From: Paenibacillus sonchi | GTDB lineage: Bacteria; Bacillota; Bacilli; Paenibacillales; Paenibacillaceae | Direction: 5' to 3' | Length of the DNA stretch: 64,000 bases | Assembly (NCBI RefSeq): GCF_016772475.1 | Contig: NZ_CP068595.1 | Location: 3,410,001-3,474,000, forward strand | Shown: one piece after another, positions 43,394 through 52,621 of the stretch | Layout: each line of letters begins with the position of its first letter | Position numbering within the stretch: the stretch's first letter is position 1 | Program-made: the position numbers and the translations under genes | Notes under the pieces: model-generated | Databases searched by the model: none | The model's input: only the letters and a program-made list of their open reading frames with translations | Told to the model about the DNA's origin: nothing

Positions 43394-44476
43394 ATGAAAA
43401 AAGTAGGCGTGATTATGGGCGGGGTATCCTCGGAATATGAGGTGTCGCTGAATACGGGCAGGGAAATGCTGAAGCATCTGGACCGCAGCAAATATGAGGG
43501 CGTTCCGATTGTCATTCATTCGCGGGAAGAGCTGGTTGATGCGGTAAAAGGCCTGGATTTCGCGCTGCTCGCCCTCCACGGAGCCTACGGCGAGGACGGA
43601 ACGGTGCAGGGAACACTGGAGACGCTGGGTATTCCCTATTCCGGAAGCGGCGTGCTCGCAAGCAGCCTGTGCATGGATAAGCATCTGTCCAAGACCATTA
43701 TCCGCAGCAAAGGTGTGCACACCCCTGCCTGGCTCTGCCTCGACCGGATGGAGGATTTATCGCCTGAAGCGGTGGAGGCTCTTGGTTACCCGGTAATGGT
43801 TAAGCCGAACTCAGGCGGCTCCAGCATCGGCATGACAAAGGTGAACAGCAGTGCGGAGCTGCGAAGCGCGGTGGAGAAGGCTTTTGCCGCGGATTGTTCG
43901 GTGCTGATTGAGGAATATACCGAGGGCCGGGAAATTACCTGCCCCATTCTCGGAGGAACGCTGCTGCCGGTCATCGGCATCCGTTCGCTTGGAGCGGATT
44001 GGTTCGATTACAGCGCCAAATATGAGCTGGGCGGTGCAGAAGAGCGGGTGATTCAGCTGCCTGCAGAGCTTGAGGAACGGGTGCATGCGGCGGCCTTGGC
44101 CTGCTATCAGGCGCTGAAATGTACGGTATACGCCCGGGTGGATATGCTGGTGAAGGACGGCATTCCATATGTGCTTGAGGTAAATACACTGCCGGGCATG
44201 ACCGAAACCAGTCTGCTGCCAAGAAGTGCGCTTGCTGCCGGATATACCTTCAGCGGGCTGCTGGATGAGATCATCTCCGGTTCGCTTGCAGAGCGGCGGG
44301 GGATGGAGGCTGCGGTAGACAAACAAGGCCTATTAGGAACCCGAGGCATACAGGGAGAAGACCGAAACCTGGAAGTGCAGAGCAATCAGGGTTTGCGGGA
44401 AACCATTCAGGAAGCCATGCAAGAAACCATGCAGGAAGAGCTGACAACGAGGCAGGGAGTGATCAACTATGTATAA
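43394..44476 (+). CDS. ddl: D-alanine--D-alanine ligase with a C-terminal extension
   Basis: A 360-residue ATP-grasp enzyme that makes the D-Ala-D-Ala end of the peptidoglycan stem. GGVSSEYEVSLNTG, ALHGAYGEDGTVQG, MVKPNSGGSSIGM and LEVNTLPGMTETSLLP are intact. The family ends near residue 305; the remaining 55 residues are a Gln/Glu/Met-rich tail with 12-bp repeats (44397-44441, QETM type). TTAGGAG precedes ATG 43394, close to the start. The next gene overlaps its end by 8 bp. Confidence 0.93.
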   Translation: MKKVGVIMGGVSSEYEVSLNTGREMLKHLDRSKYEGVPIVIHSREELVDAVKGLDFALLALHGAYGEDGTVQGTLETLGIPYSGSGVLASSLCMDKHLSKTIIRSKGVHTPAWLCLDRMEDLSPEAVEALGYPVMVKPNSGGSSIGMTKVNSSAELRSAVEKAFAADCSVLIEEYTEGREITCPILGGTLLPVIGIRSLGADWFDYSAKYELGGAEERVIQLPAELEERVHAAALACYQALKCTVYARVDMLVKDGIPYVLEVNTLPGMTETSLLPRSALAAGYTFSGLLDEIISGSLAERRGMEAAVDKQGLLGTRGIQGEDRNLEVQSNQGLRETIQEAMQETMQEELTTRQGVINYV

Positions 44477-45674
44477 AATGAAGCCGTTCCTGCCACAGGA
44501 TAACAGCGCCCTGCTGAGTGAGCGGATTGCTCCGCGTGTGCGGGAGATTGCGCCTTCGGGCATCCGGGCTTTTTTTGACCTGAGTGCGGGTAACAACGAT
44601 ATTATATCACTTGGGGTGGGTGAGCCCGATTTCACCACGCCTGAGCATATCCGTGCCGCCTGCATCCGAGCCCTGGAACGGGGAGAGACAATGTATACCC
44701 CGAATGCGGGCCTGCCGGAGCTGCGGGAGGAGATTGCCCGCTATCAGCAGGAGAGCTTTGGACTGGCGTATCATTCGCAGGACGAGGTGATGGTAACGGT
44801 AGGCAGCAGTGAAGCCCTGGATCTGGCGCTGCGTGCCTTTACCGCTCCGGGGGATGAGGTTATCATTCCTTCTCCGAGCTATATTGCTTATTCGCCCATC
44901 GCCTATTTGAACGGAGGAACGCTGGTGGAGGTCGAGGCTGCTGCGGAGCAGGGCTTCAAGCTTACTGCCGAGGCATTGCAAAAAGCCATAACCCCGCGTT
45001 CCAAGCTGCTGATGGTGAACTTTCCGAATAATCCGACGGGAGCGGTCATGTCTTATGAGGACTGGATGCCCATTGCGGAAATTGTAAAGGCCCATAATCT
45101 GATCGTCCTGTCGGATGAAATTTATGCCGAGCTGACCTATGACAGCAGACATGTCAGCATCGCCTCGCTTCCCGGCATGAAGGAACGGACGATTGTGATC
45201 AGCGGCTTCTCCAAAGCCTTCGCCATGACCGGCTGGCGGGTCGGCTATGCCTGCGGGAACCGCGAGCTGCTGGCCGCGATGCTCAAAATCCATCAATATA
45301 CCGCAATGTGCGCACCGGTCCTGGGCCAGATTGCCGCGGTGGAATCGCTGCGTCATGGATTGCCCGACAAAGATTATATGAAGGAATGCTTCCGGCAGCG
45401 CCGTTCGCTGTTCGTTGAAGGGCTCAGATCCATCGGGCTGCATTGCCATGAGCCGCAGGGGGCATTTTATGCCTTTCCTTCCATCAGGCATACCGGAATG
45501 AAGTCGGAGGATTGTGCGCTGCGGCTGCTGCGGGAAGCAGGAGTTGCAGTTGTGCCGGGCCATGTGTTCGGAACGGGCGGCGAAGGCCATCTCCGCTGCT
45601 CCTATGCGGCTTCCCCCGCAAAGCTGACCGAAGCGCTGGAGCGGCTGGAAGGTTTCATGAAGGTAAAAATGTAA
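44469..45674 (+). CDS. PatA-like class I aminotransferase
   Basis: A 401-residue PLP enzyme. SLGVGEPDFTTPEHI, VNFPNNPTGAVMS, LSDEIYAELTYD and the lysine site SGFSKAFAMTGWRVGYA are typical of the PatA/aspartate aminotransferase I-gamma group. It overlaps ddl by 8 bp and so belongs to the ddlR-ddl operon. A role in supplying or recycling amino acids for cell-wall precursors is possible, but the substrate is unknown. Confidence 0.87.
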   Translation: MYKMKPFLPQDNSALLSERIAPRVREIAPSGIRAFFDLSAGNNDIISLGVGEPDFTTPEHIRAACIRALERGETMYTPNAGLPELREEIARYQQESFGLAYHSQDEVMVTVGSSEALDLALRAFTAPGDEVIIPSPSYIAYSPIAYLNGGTLVEVEAAAEQGFKLTAEALQKAITPRSKLLMVNFPNNPTGAVMSYEDWMPIAEIVKAHNLIVLSDEIYAELTYDSRHVSIASLPGMKERTIVISGFSKAFAMTGWRVGYACGNRELLAAMLKIHQYTAMCAPVLGQIAAVESLRHGLPDKDYMKECFRQRRSLFVEGLRSIGLHCHEPQGAFYAFPSIRHTGMKSEDCALRLLREAGVAVVPGHVFGTGGEGHLRCSYAASPAKLTEALERLEGFMKVKM

Positions 45675-45754
45675 TTGTAAGATCAATCTCTATCCCCTAT
45701 AATCCTTAAGGAAGAAATAGGGAGTTGTGACGGAATAGCTGGCGCAGCCGCAGC

Positions 45755-45788
45755 AGAGTGCCCTCTTCTTCAGGGAAGAGGGCACTCT
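45755..45788 (+). other. Perfect 14-bp hairpin between the aminotransferase gene and cobT
   Basis: AGAGTGCCCTCTTC / GAAGAGGGCACTCT with a 6-nt loop, followed by GCTACGTTAG with no U-run. It may end the ddl operon or act in the leader of cobT, 65 bp downstream. Confidence 0.6.
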
Positions 45789-45853
45789 GCTACGTTAGTT
45801 GTATGTATGGGTTGGAACCCCATTTTCAATGCAAAAAATACTCAGGAGGCTAT

Positions 45854-46918
45854 ATGATGATCTCAGCAATTGAAGAAGTAACGGGGCCGATTGCTCCGCC
45901 GGATGAACAAGCGGCACTGCGGGCGGTGCTACGTCTGAACAGTCTGACCAAGCCCCCGGGAAGCCTCGGGCAGCTGGAAGCGCTGGCCGTCCGCCTGGCG
46001 GGCATTTCGAAGACGGAGCAGCCCAGCTATGGGACACGCACTGTTGTTGTAATGGCTGCCGACCATGGGGTGTGCTGTGAGGGGGTCAGCGCTTTTCCGC
46101 AGGAGGTTACGGTGCAGATGGCCTATAATTTCCTCAGCGGAGGGGCGGCGGTGAATGTGCTGGCCCGCCAGGCCGGGGCAAGCGTGAAGTTCGTCGATAT
46201 CGGTATCCATGCAGAGCTTGAACACCCGGAGCTGATCAACCGTAAAGTACGGCCGGGAACGGACAACATGGCCGCAGGACCGGCCATGAGCCGGGAAGAG
46301 GCTCTTGAGGCAGTACTTGTGGGTGTAAGAATTGCCCAGGAAGCGATAAAAAGCGGAACGGAGATTTTGATCACTGGTGAAATGGGCATCGGCAACACCA
46401 CAGCCAGCGCTGCCATTCTGTGCGCTCTGGGAGGCCTCCCGCCGGAGGCGGCGGTTGGACGCGGAACAGGGATCAACGATGAACGGCTGCTGCACAAAAT
46501 TGAAGTTGTGGAGCGCGCGCTGCGGGTGAACGCCCCGAATCCGGCAGACCCGGTCGATGTGCTCTCCAAAGTAGGCGGACTTGAGATTGCCGGGTTGGCC
46601 GGGCTTATTCTTGGGGCCGCTGCCGCCCGCGTTCCCGTCATTCTTGACGGGTTCATCTCCGGCGCAGCCGCATTGGTCGCCAAAGCCATTGCCCCCGAGT
46701 CCACAGCGTATATGATCGCTTCCCATGTATCGAATGAGCAGGGCCACAAGCTGATGCTGGAGTGCCTGGGACTGGAAGCGCTGCTTGATCTGGGGCTGCG
46801 GCTGGGTGAGGGGACGGGAGGCGTGCTCTCTCTTCACCTGATTGAAGCGGTCAGCCGCATCATGACTGAGATGGCTACCTTCGAAAGCGCCGGAGTTTCG
46901 GGGGCTGAGGGGAAATGA
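45854..46918 (+). CDS. cobT: Nicotinate-nucleotide--dimethylbenzimidazole phosphoribosyltransferase CobT
   Basis: About 354 residues. It activates the lower ligand base of cobalamin to alpha-ribazole phosphate. LTKPPGSLGQLE, VVVMAADHGV, the base-binding SAFPQEVT, GEMGIGNTTASAA, VGRGTGI and the catalytic-glutamate region near EGTGGVLSL identify it. AGGAGG (45844-45849) serves ATG 45854 or 45857. It begins a tight cobT-cobU-cobS-cobQ run; cobU overlaps by ATGA. Confidence 0.95.
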   Translation: MMISAIEEVTGPIAPPDEQAALRAVLRLNSLTKPPGSLGQLEALAVRLAGISKTEQPSYGTRTVVVMAADHGVCCEGVSAFPQEVTVQMAYNFLSGGAAVNVLARQAGASVKFVDIGIHAELEHPELINRKVRPGTDNMAAGPAMSREEALEAVLVGVRIAQEAIKSGTEILITGEMGIGNTTASAAILCALGGLPPEAAVGRGTGINDERLLHKIEVVERALRVNAPNPADPVDVLSKVGGLEIAGLAGLILGAAAARVPVILDGFISGAAALVAKAIAPESTAYMIASHVSNEQGHKLMLECLGLEALLDLGLRLGEGTGGVLSLHLIEAVSRIMTEMATFESAGVSGAEGK

Positions 46919-47463
46919 GCATTCTTGTAACCGGCGGGGCGCGCAGCGGGAAAAGCGGTTTTGCCGAGCGGCTGGTGCTCTCCCTGGCGGATCAGGCCGT
47001 ATATGTGGCTACCGGACAAGCCTTCGATGAAGAAATGAAGGCCCGGATTGCCCTGCACCGCAAGCATCGTGAAGAGAGCGGCGGCGCATGGGAGATGCTG
47101 GAGGAGCCGCTTGAGCTGCCTGCACTCCTCGACCGCCTCTCCGGCGGCAAGGCGGTGCTTGTGGATTGCCTGACGCTGTGGCTCTCTAATGTCCTGCTGG
47201 CCGTGGAGGATCAGGAAGACAGACAGGAACGGGTGGAGCGGGAACTTTCCCGGCTGGAGCGGAGTGTAGCTTCCTTTCGCGGTACGCTGGTGCTGGTGAC
47301 GAACGAGGTGGGTGACGGCATTGTGCCGGAATACGCGCTTGGCCGGCTGTACCGGGATTTGGCCGGGCGGATGAATGCGCTGCTGGCCCGGCAGTGCGGG
47401 CAGGTTTTTCTGGTTACTGCCGGGATTCCGGTTGAGCTGAAGAGCCGGGAGTACCGGTTATGA
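46915..47463 (+). CDS. cobU: Adenosylcobinamide kinase/guanylyltransferase CobU
   Basis: A 182-residue bifunctional enzyme that phosphorylates adenosylcobinamide and attaches GMP. The P-loop is GGARSGKSGFAE; the family motifs YVATGQAFDEEMKARI with HRKHR (catalytic His region), DCLTLWLSN and TNEVGDGIVPEYALGRLYRD follow. ATG and TGA overlaps with cobT and cobS show translational coupling. Confidence 0.95.
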   Translation: MSILVTGGARSGKSGFAERLVLSLADQAVYVATGQAFDEEMKARIALHRKHREESGGAWEMLEEPLELPALLDRLSGGKAVLVDCLTLWLSNVLLAVEDQEDRQERVERELSRLERSVASFRGTLVLVTNEVGDGIVPEYALGRLYRDLAGRMNALLARQCGQVFLVTAGIPVELKSREYRL

Positions 47464-48265
47464 GCGCGCGGGGGATGCTGCGGCTGCTTTTCAGTTTCTT
47501 TCACGCTTCCCGGTTAAGGGGGGCGGGGATTTCTCCCGCGAGCTGCTGCAGCGCAGCGTGGTGTATTACCCTGCGGTTGGTGCAGCCATCGGGTTAAGTG
47601 CGGCATTAGGCGCAGGCGTTGCGGCCTGGCTGCTGCCTGCCTGGCCTGCCGCCGTCATCACCCTGATCCTGTGGGTGTGGCTGACGGGCGGCTTGCATCT
47701 GGACGGCTGGATGGACTGTGCGGATGGGCTGCTCAGCTACCGCACGCGGGAGCGGATGCTGGAGATTATGAAGGACAGCCGCGTTGGGGCCATGGGGGTG
47801 CTGGCCTGCATGCTGCTCCTGCTGCTGAAGGCCTCGCTGCTGGCGGCATTCCTCGAAGGCGGCTCCTGGAGGGAGCTGCCGCTGCTTCTGCTGCCGCCGG
47901 TCTGGAGCCGCTGGTACATGGTGCGGGTCATGGTCCGCTACCCGCTTGCCCGCGGCGATGACGGCCTGGCCGCCAGCTTCAAGGGCGTGCCTGCCCGGCA
48001 GGAGCGGCGCACGCTGCTGCTGGCGGCGCTGCTCTCGCTGGCCGCAGCCGCCGCGCCGCTGGCGCTGGGCGCGGGCGATGTCTGGCCGCAGCTGCTGGCA
48101 GCGGCCATCCTGGCCCCGGCGCTGGCGCTGGCCTGCGGCACGCTCGCTGCGCGGCGGGTCCGCAGCCGGCTCGGCGGGCTCACCGGCGACGTGTACGGCG
48201 CGCTGAACGAGCTGCTGGAGGCGCTGCTGCTGCTCCTGCTGGTGCTGCTGCAGCATAACCTGTAG
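47460..48265 (+). pseudogene. cobS: Adenosylcobinamide-GDP ribazoletransferase CobS, apparent frameshift near the start
   Basis: CobS is the membrane enzyme that joins adenosylcobinamide-GDP and alpha-ribazole. From 47558 on the frame is intact: GGLHLDGWMDCADGLLSYR, RVGAMGVLA and GLTGDVYGALNE, in a protein with many membrane helices. The natural start is ATG 47460, overlapping the cobU stop. That frame gives MSARGMLRLL and then leaves the family, while the next frame gives FQFLSRFPVKGGGDFSREL. One extra T in TTTT (47488-47491) would join them. Without it, only a GTG at 47558 is available and the conserved N-terminus is lost. See findings. Confidence 0.85.
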
Positions 48266-48368
48266 CGCGCGCCAAACCACGGGATAAGCTATACCGGTGA
48301 CCGCTTATCCACATATACAACTGCTTCGCCTGTACGCCGGCAGCAGGAATATAACAAGGAGGCTTGGC

Positions 48369-49981
48369 ATGGAAGATCAAGCAGCAGCAACACAAAGGAA
48401 GCCGCAGCCTGCGGCCGTGCTGATGATCCAGGGCACGGCCTCGGATGTCGGGAAGAGTCTGGTGACCGCGGCCATCGGGCGGATTATGACCCGGGACGGA
48501 TACCGCACGGCACCGTTTAAGTCGCAGAACATGGCGCTGAATTCCTATGTCACTGAGGACGGCAGGGAAATTGGCCGTGCCCAGGGCATGCAGGCCGAAG
48601 CGTTCGGCATTACCGCCACCACGGACATGAATCCGATTCTGCTGAAGCCCTCAGGCGAGATGAGTGCCCAGATTGTGGTGCACGGCGTGCCGCATACAGC
48701 GCTGAGTGCGCGCGAATACCGGGAGAAGTTTCTGCCCGAAGCTAAAAACACGGTGATGGATGCGCTTGGGCGGCTGCGGGCGGCCTATGATATCGTGCTG
48801 ATGGAAGGCGCAGGCAGTCCGGCGGAGATCAATCTGAAGGCCAGGGACATTGTCAATATGAACCTCGCAGGCTGGGCGGGTGCTCCGGTACTGCTGGTTG
48901 CCGACATCGATAGAGGGGGTGTGTTTGCCTTTCTGGTCGGCACGCTGGAGCTGTTGGAGCCGCATGAACGGGCCCGTGTCAAAGGCTTCATCATCAATAA
49001 GTTCCGCGGCGACCTGTCGCTGCTGCAGCCCGGACTCGATTGGCTGGAGCAGCGGACAGGCATCCCGGTGCTCGGGGTGCTGCCTTTTCTTCCGCGCCTG
49101 CGGATTGAAGCCGAAGATTCCGTGGTTCTGGAAGGAACCTCGGGCCGTCTGCATGCGGAACGGGGAAAGAGCTGGATATCGCCGTTATCCGCTACCCGAG
49201 AATCTCCAACTTCACCGATTTTGATCCGCTGGAGGATGAACCGGATACGGCTGTGCGTTATGTAAGCACCGCTGTAGAGCTGGGGACACCGGATGTCATC
49301 ATCCTGCCGGGCACGAAGAACACAGCCGCCGATCTGGATTATCTGCGGGAGCAGGGCTTCCCGGAAGCTATCGCAGCCGCGCTGAACCGGGGAACCCGGC
49401 AGCTTGCGGGAATTTGCGGAGGATACCAGATGCTGGGCTTGAAGCTTCTTGATCCGCATGCTGTAGAAAGTGCAGAACCCGGCGAAAGGGAGGGTCTTGG
49501 GCTTTTGCCGCTGTCGACCTCTTTTCTGCGGCAGAAGACTACCGTCCGTGCCAGCGGCCTGCTGGCTCAGGATCATCCGCTGCTACTCTACGGCGGGGAA
49601 GCGGCTTCCGCTACGGCAGCAGAGCTGCCCGTGGAAGGATACGAAATCCATATGGGCACAACCACAAACCATGACCCTGCTTCGGTCAGAAGCCTCTTCC
49701 AGCTGAAAGGACCGGATGGGAGTATGCAGCAAGAAGGCTGGGGAACGCCGGAAGGGCGGGTCTGGGGAACCTATCTGCATGGATTGTTTCATAACGATGC
49801 CTTGCGCAGAGCCTGGCTTGACGGCCTGAGGCAATCTAAAGGACTTGCGCCGCTGGGGCAGACTTTCTCGGCAGCGGCGCTGCGCGAGCAGGAGTTCGAC
49901 CGGCTGGCGGATACCGTGCGCGCGAGCCTTGACATGGCTGCCATCTATGAGATCATGGGTGTATCTCAGCAAGGGAGGTAA
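48369..49981 (+). pseudogene. cobQ: Cobyric acid synthase CobQ, apparent one-base frameshift
   Basis: CobQ amidates four side chains of adenosylcobyrinic acid diamide. The N-terminal dethiobiotin-synthetase-like domain (QGTASDVGKSLV, FKSQNMALNSY, MEGAGSPAEINL, DIDRGGVFA) and the C-terminal glutaminase domain (AGICGGYQMLG with the catalytic Cys, YEIHMGTT, GTYLHGLFHN) are both complete. They are in different frames: at GGGGAAA (49162-49168) one A is missing, after which ELDIAVIRYPRISNFTDFD would continue the family. ATG 48369 follows AAGGAGG. The intact protein would have about 537 residues. Confidence 0.88.
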
Positions 49982-49983
49982 CC

Positions 49984-50373
49984 ATGATCATTGCGATTCT
50001 GCTCTTTATTGTTGCCGGCCTGGCCGAAAATGGCGGCGGCTACCTGGTCTGGCTGTGGCTGCGGGAAGCACGGCCGCTCTGGTATGGACTGGTTGGAGCG
50101 CTGATCCTCGTGGCGTACGGCATCATTCCCACCCTGCAGAAGTTTCCTTTCTTCGGCAGGGTCTATGCCGCCTATGGCGGGGTGTTCATCGTGCTGGCCG
50201 TGCTGTGGGGCTGGCTGGTCGATAAAAAACACCCGATCTCTATGACTGGCTGGGTGCCGGCGCTTTTCTTCGTTCGCCGCTCCCATGCTATAGATTGGCT
50301 TTGTGTAGTCTACACCCTGAGAGTGCATCATTTTGGTGAAGCCGCGAAGCGGGGACGCTGGTCCACATACTAA
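49984..50373 (+). CDS. ynfA: YnfA-family small membrane protein (UPF0060), frameshifted C-terminus
   Basis: The first 80 residues match UPF0060: [39 protein letters not shown] and LWGWLVDKK with three helices. The frame then departs: AAAAAA (50224-50229) with one more A would give [14 protein letters not shown], the family continuation. Even in that frame the last helix does not follow, so the gene may also be truncated. UPF0060 resembles small multidrug-resistance transporters; its role is unknown. It starts 2 bp after cobQ. Confidence 0.75.
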   Translation: MIIAILLFIVAGLAENGGGYLVWLWLREARPLWYGLVGALILVAYGIIPTLQKFPFFGRVYAAYGGVFIVLAVLWGWLVDKKHPISMTGWVPALFFVRRSHAIDWLCVVYTLRVHHFGEAAKRGRWSTY

Positions 50374-50417
50374 AGGCTGCAATAATCTACTAAGTCCAAT
50401 TACTGAGACTGCAATAG

Positions 50418-50456
50418 AAACGGGTGCCGCTTCCTGCATGGAGCGGCACCCGTTTT
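50418..50456. terminator. Bidirectional terminator between ynfA and the chemoreceptor gene
   Basis: AAACGGGTGCCGCT / AGCGGCACCCGTTTT, a 14-bp stem with T-runs on both strands, between convergent genes. Confidence 0.88.
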
Positions 50457-50493
50457 ATACTTGCTGTTGCGGCGGACTCGCGGGTACGCCGGA

Positions 50494-52182
50494 CTATATT
50501 TTGAACTGCTGTACGGCTTGCTGAAGCTTCACGGCCTGTTGGTACAAATGCTCTACGGTTTGCGCATGAACCTCCAGCTCCTGGCGCTGGCGTTCGGAGT
50601 TGGCCGCAAGGGTATCGGCATTTTGCCGGGATTTGGAAGTGATCTGGGCCGTTTCCTCTACAGAGGCGCTGACCTCCTCGGTGCCTGCCGAAATCTGCTG
50701 TGTGGCGGCGGATACGGACTGAATGCTGTGGTTAATGCTCTGAATCAGAATCAGCAGATGGCTAAAAGCATTTCCGGCTTCGGCCACTTTGCCCACCCCG
50801 GAAGCCACCTCGGCATTCACGTGATTCATTTCTTCCACCGACCGGTTCATATCCTCCTGCAGGCTGAGCAGGAACTCTCGGATTTGCTCATTGGATTCCT
50901 TGGATTGTTCGGACAGTTTGCGGACCTCCCCGGCAACCACCGCAAAGCCGCGGCCATGCTCGCCCGCCCGCGCGGCTTCTATCGAAGCATTCAGCGAGAG
51001 CATTTGAATTTGCTTGGTGATTTCCGTAATGCCTTGGACAACCTCACCGATCTGCAGCGAACGCTCGTTCATGATGCGGAACTGCTCCAGTGATTTCACG
51101 GAAGCCTCTGCCACCTGGCGCATCTGTTCGACGGCGCTTTGGGCTATGTCGTTTCCGCCTGTTGCCTCTTCAGAAGCCTCGATAATCTGTTCGGTAACCT
51201 CACCGGCTGCTGAAGCGATATGCTGGATGCCGGTATTAATCTCATCCATGGCCCGGGAATTATCCTGCGCACTGCCCGCAATGGCAGCACTGCCTTTGCC
51301 GATCTCCGCAACGGACAGGGAGGATTGTTCAGCCATTCCGTTCAGAATGTCGGTGCGGCCCTTCAGATCATTGGAGTCTGCGACCACGATGCTGGAGGTA
51401 TCCAGCACCTGTCCGATCATCTGCTTCAGCTGCTGGCTCATGGTCCGGAAGCTCTCGGCGAGCTGGCCAACCTCGTCACTGCCTTTAATCTCCAGCTGCT
51501 GGGTGAAATCGCCGCCTGCCAGCTTGTTGCTGTAGGCCGCAAGCTGTGTGATCGGGCGGGTAATTCTGCGGGTCATAAGCAGCGCAGAACCCACACCGAC
51601 GATCAGTACGGCCAAAGTGATTCCGGCGCTGGTCCACAGGATACTGCTCATTTTATCTTTGACAAAAGCAACATCCGAACTTGCCCCGATGACCATTGTA
51701 GTGCCGGGAACACCGACATACGCGGTCTTATGTATACCATGACTGTCACTATAGATTTCACTGAGTCCGGCCTTTCCTTTGGCGGCCTGTTCCATGGCTG
51801 GCTGGACCTCGATGCTCTCATCCGGCTTCAGCCCGGCTCCGTGATCTGCGGTCAGCACGGTGGCTTTGCCTTCCTTTAAATCGATGAGAAAGATGGTTTC
51901 CAGATCATGCTGTTTTCGTTTATCCTGGAAATAAAATTCGATTGTTGTTCTCGATTGCTCGTTTTTGTTCAGAGTCTGCTGGGCATGTGCCGCATTCATA
52001 TTTTTATAGATGTCCTGGGCGGCGGATGTCAGAAGCTTGTTGATCTGCGGCATGACATAGTTGTTGATGGTATTGATGGATATGAAATAAAAGCTGGTAC
52101 TTAGCAGAACAGACGAGAGCAGCAGAACGACGAACAGCAAACGTGTAAATTTACGGCTGATTGATTTCTTGACTTGAAACAT
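50494..52182 (-). CDS. Methyl-accepting chemotaxis protein
   Basis: A 562-residue transmembrane receptor. TM1 at about 13-35, an extracellular sensor of about 145 residues (IFLIDLKEGKATVLTADHG suggests a Cache fold), TM2 at 183-203, HAMP at about 204-258, then a long coiled-coil signalling domain. The CheA/CheW contact tip is IEAARAGEHGRGFAVVAGEV near 400-420. The ligand is unknown. It is an orphan: no other chemotaxis genes are in the window. Confidence 0.93.
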   Translation of the reverse strand: MFQVKKSISRKFTRLLFVVLLLSSVLLSTSFYFISINTINNYVMPQINKLLTSAAQDIYKNMNAAHAQQTLNKNEQSRTTIEFYFQDKRKQHDLETIFLIDLKEGKATVLTADHGAGLKPDESIEVQPAMEQAAKGKAGLSEIYSDSHGIHKTAYVGVPGTTMVIGASSDVAFVKDKMSSILWTSAGITLAVLIVGVGSALLMTRRITRPITQLAAYSNKLAGGDFTQQLEIKGSDEVGQLAESFRTMSQQLKQMIGQVLDTSSIVVADSNDLKGRTDILNGMAEQSSLSVAEIGKGSAAIAGSAQDNSRAMDEINTGIQHIASAAGEVTEQIIEASEEATGGNDIAQSAVEQMRQVAEASVKSLEQFRIMNERSLQIGEVVQGITEITKQIQMLSLNASIEAARAGEHGRGFAVVAGEVRKLSEQSKESNEQIREFLLSLQEDMNRSVEEMNHVNAEVASGVGKVAEAGNAFSHLLILIQSINHSIQSVSAATQQISAGTEEVSASVEETAQITSKSRQNADTLAANSERQRQELEVHAQTVEHLYQQAVKLQQAVQQFKI

Positions 52183-52565
52183 TTCATTCTCTCCTTATCC
52201 TTCAATTGCATCCTTCTAACCCATGTCAATGCTTTGTGGGCCGGTAAGCAGCGATATATTCCGTAGGTATTGGTCATATATAAGGCTATCATTTCCGGGA
52301 ATGTGATTGATAACTATTCTATAGAATTAACCTCCGGTTGAATAGTGAAAATTTGCTTAATCCTGAAGAATTTTCAGAAAATATATGAATAAATGACGAA
52401 TCCTTTGATTATTTAGCGAAAAAAGATGAATCATACGGTTTTTCATGAAAATTTAAAATTTCATAGCATGTTAGCTTTGATTGTGGTAGAGTAAACTTTT
52501 GTTCATATAGAACAGTTATACGTTCTTTGAAGGACGGTTTAATTGTTTCTGCTTGTCAAAAGCGG
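52183..52565. other. AT-rich divergent intergenic region
   Basis: This 380-bp stretch between the divergent chemoreceptor and transporter genes is much more AT-rich than its surroundings. It must hold promoters for both, but I cannot place them with confidence. No gene is visible. Confidence 0.5.
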
Positions 52566-52569
52566 AACG

Positions 52570-52609
52570 CCGCGGTTCGTAACCATCCCGCGTAACCAAA
52601 ACTAGGAGG
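52570..52609 (+). promoter_or_regulatory. preQ1-I riboswitch
   Basis: Stem P1 pairs CGCGG (52571-52575) with CCGCG (52588-52592) around the loop TTCGTAACCATC. An A-rich tail, AAAACTA, runs directly into GGAGG (52605-52609). This matches the class I preQ1 aptamer: the loop TAACC and tail AAAAC pattern is shared with the Thermoanaerobacter tengcongensis example. The ribosome binding site is part of the pseudoknot, so preQ1 should repress translation of the transporter. Confidence 0.82.
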
Positions 52610-52621
52610 AGTTACTGATTC

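Noticed and set aside
47606..48280. A 224-codon antisense frame over cobS
   Set aside because: A Gln/Arg-rich product typical of a shadow frame of a Leu/Ala-rich membrane protein.
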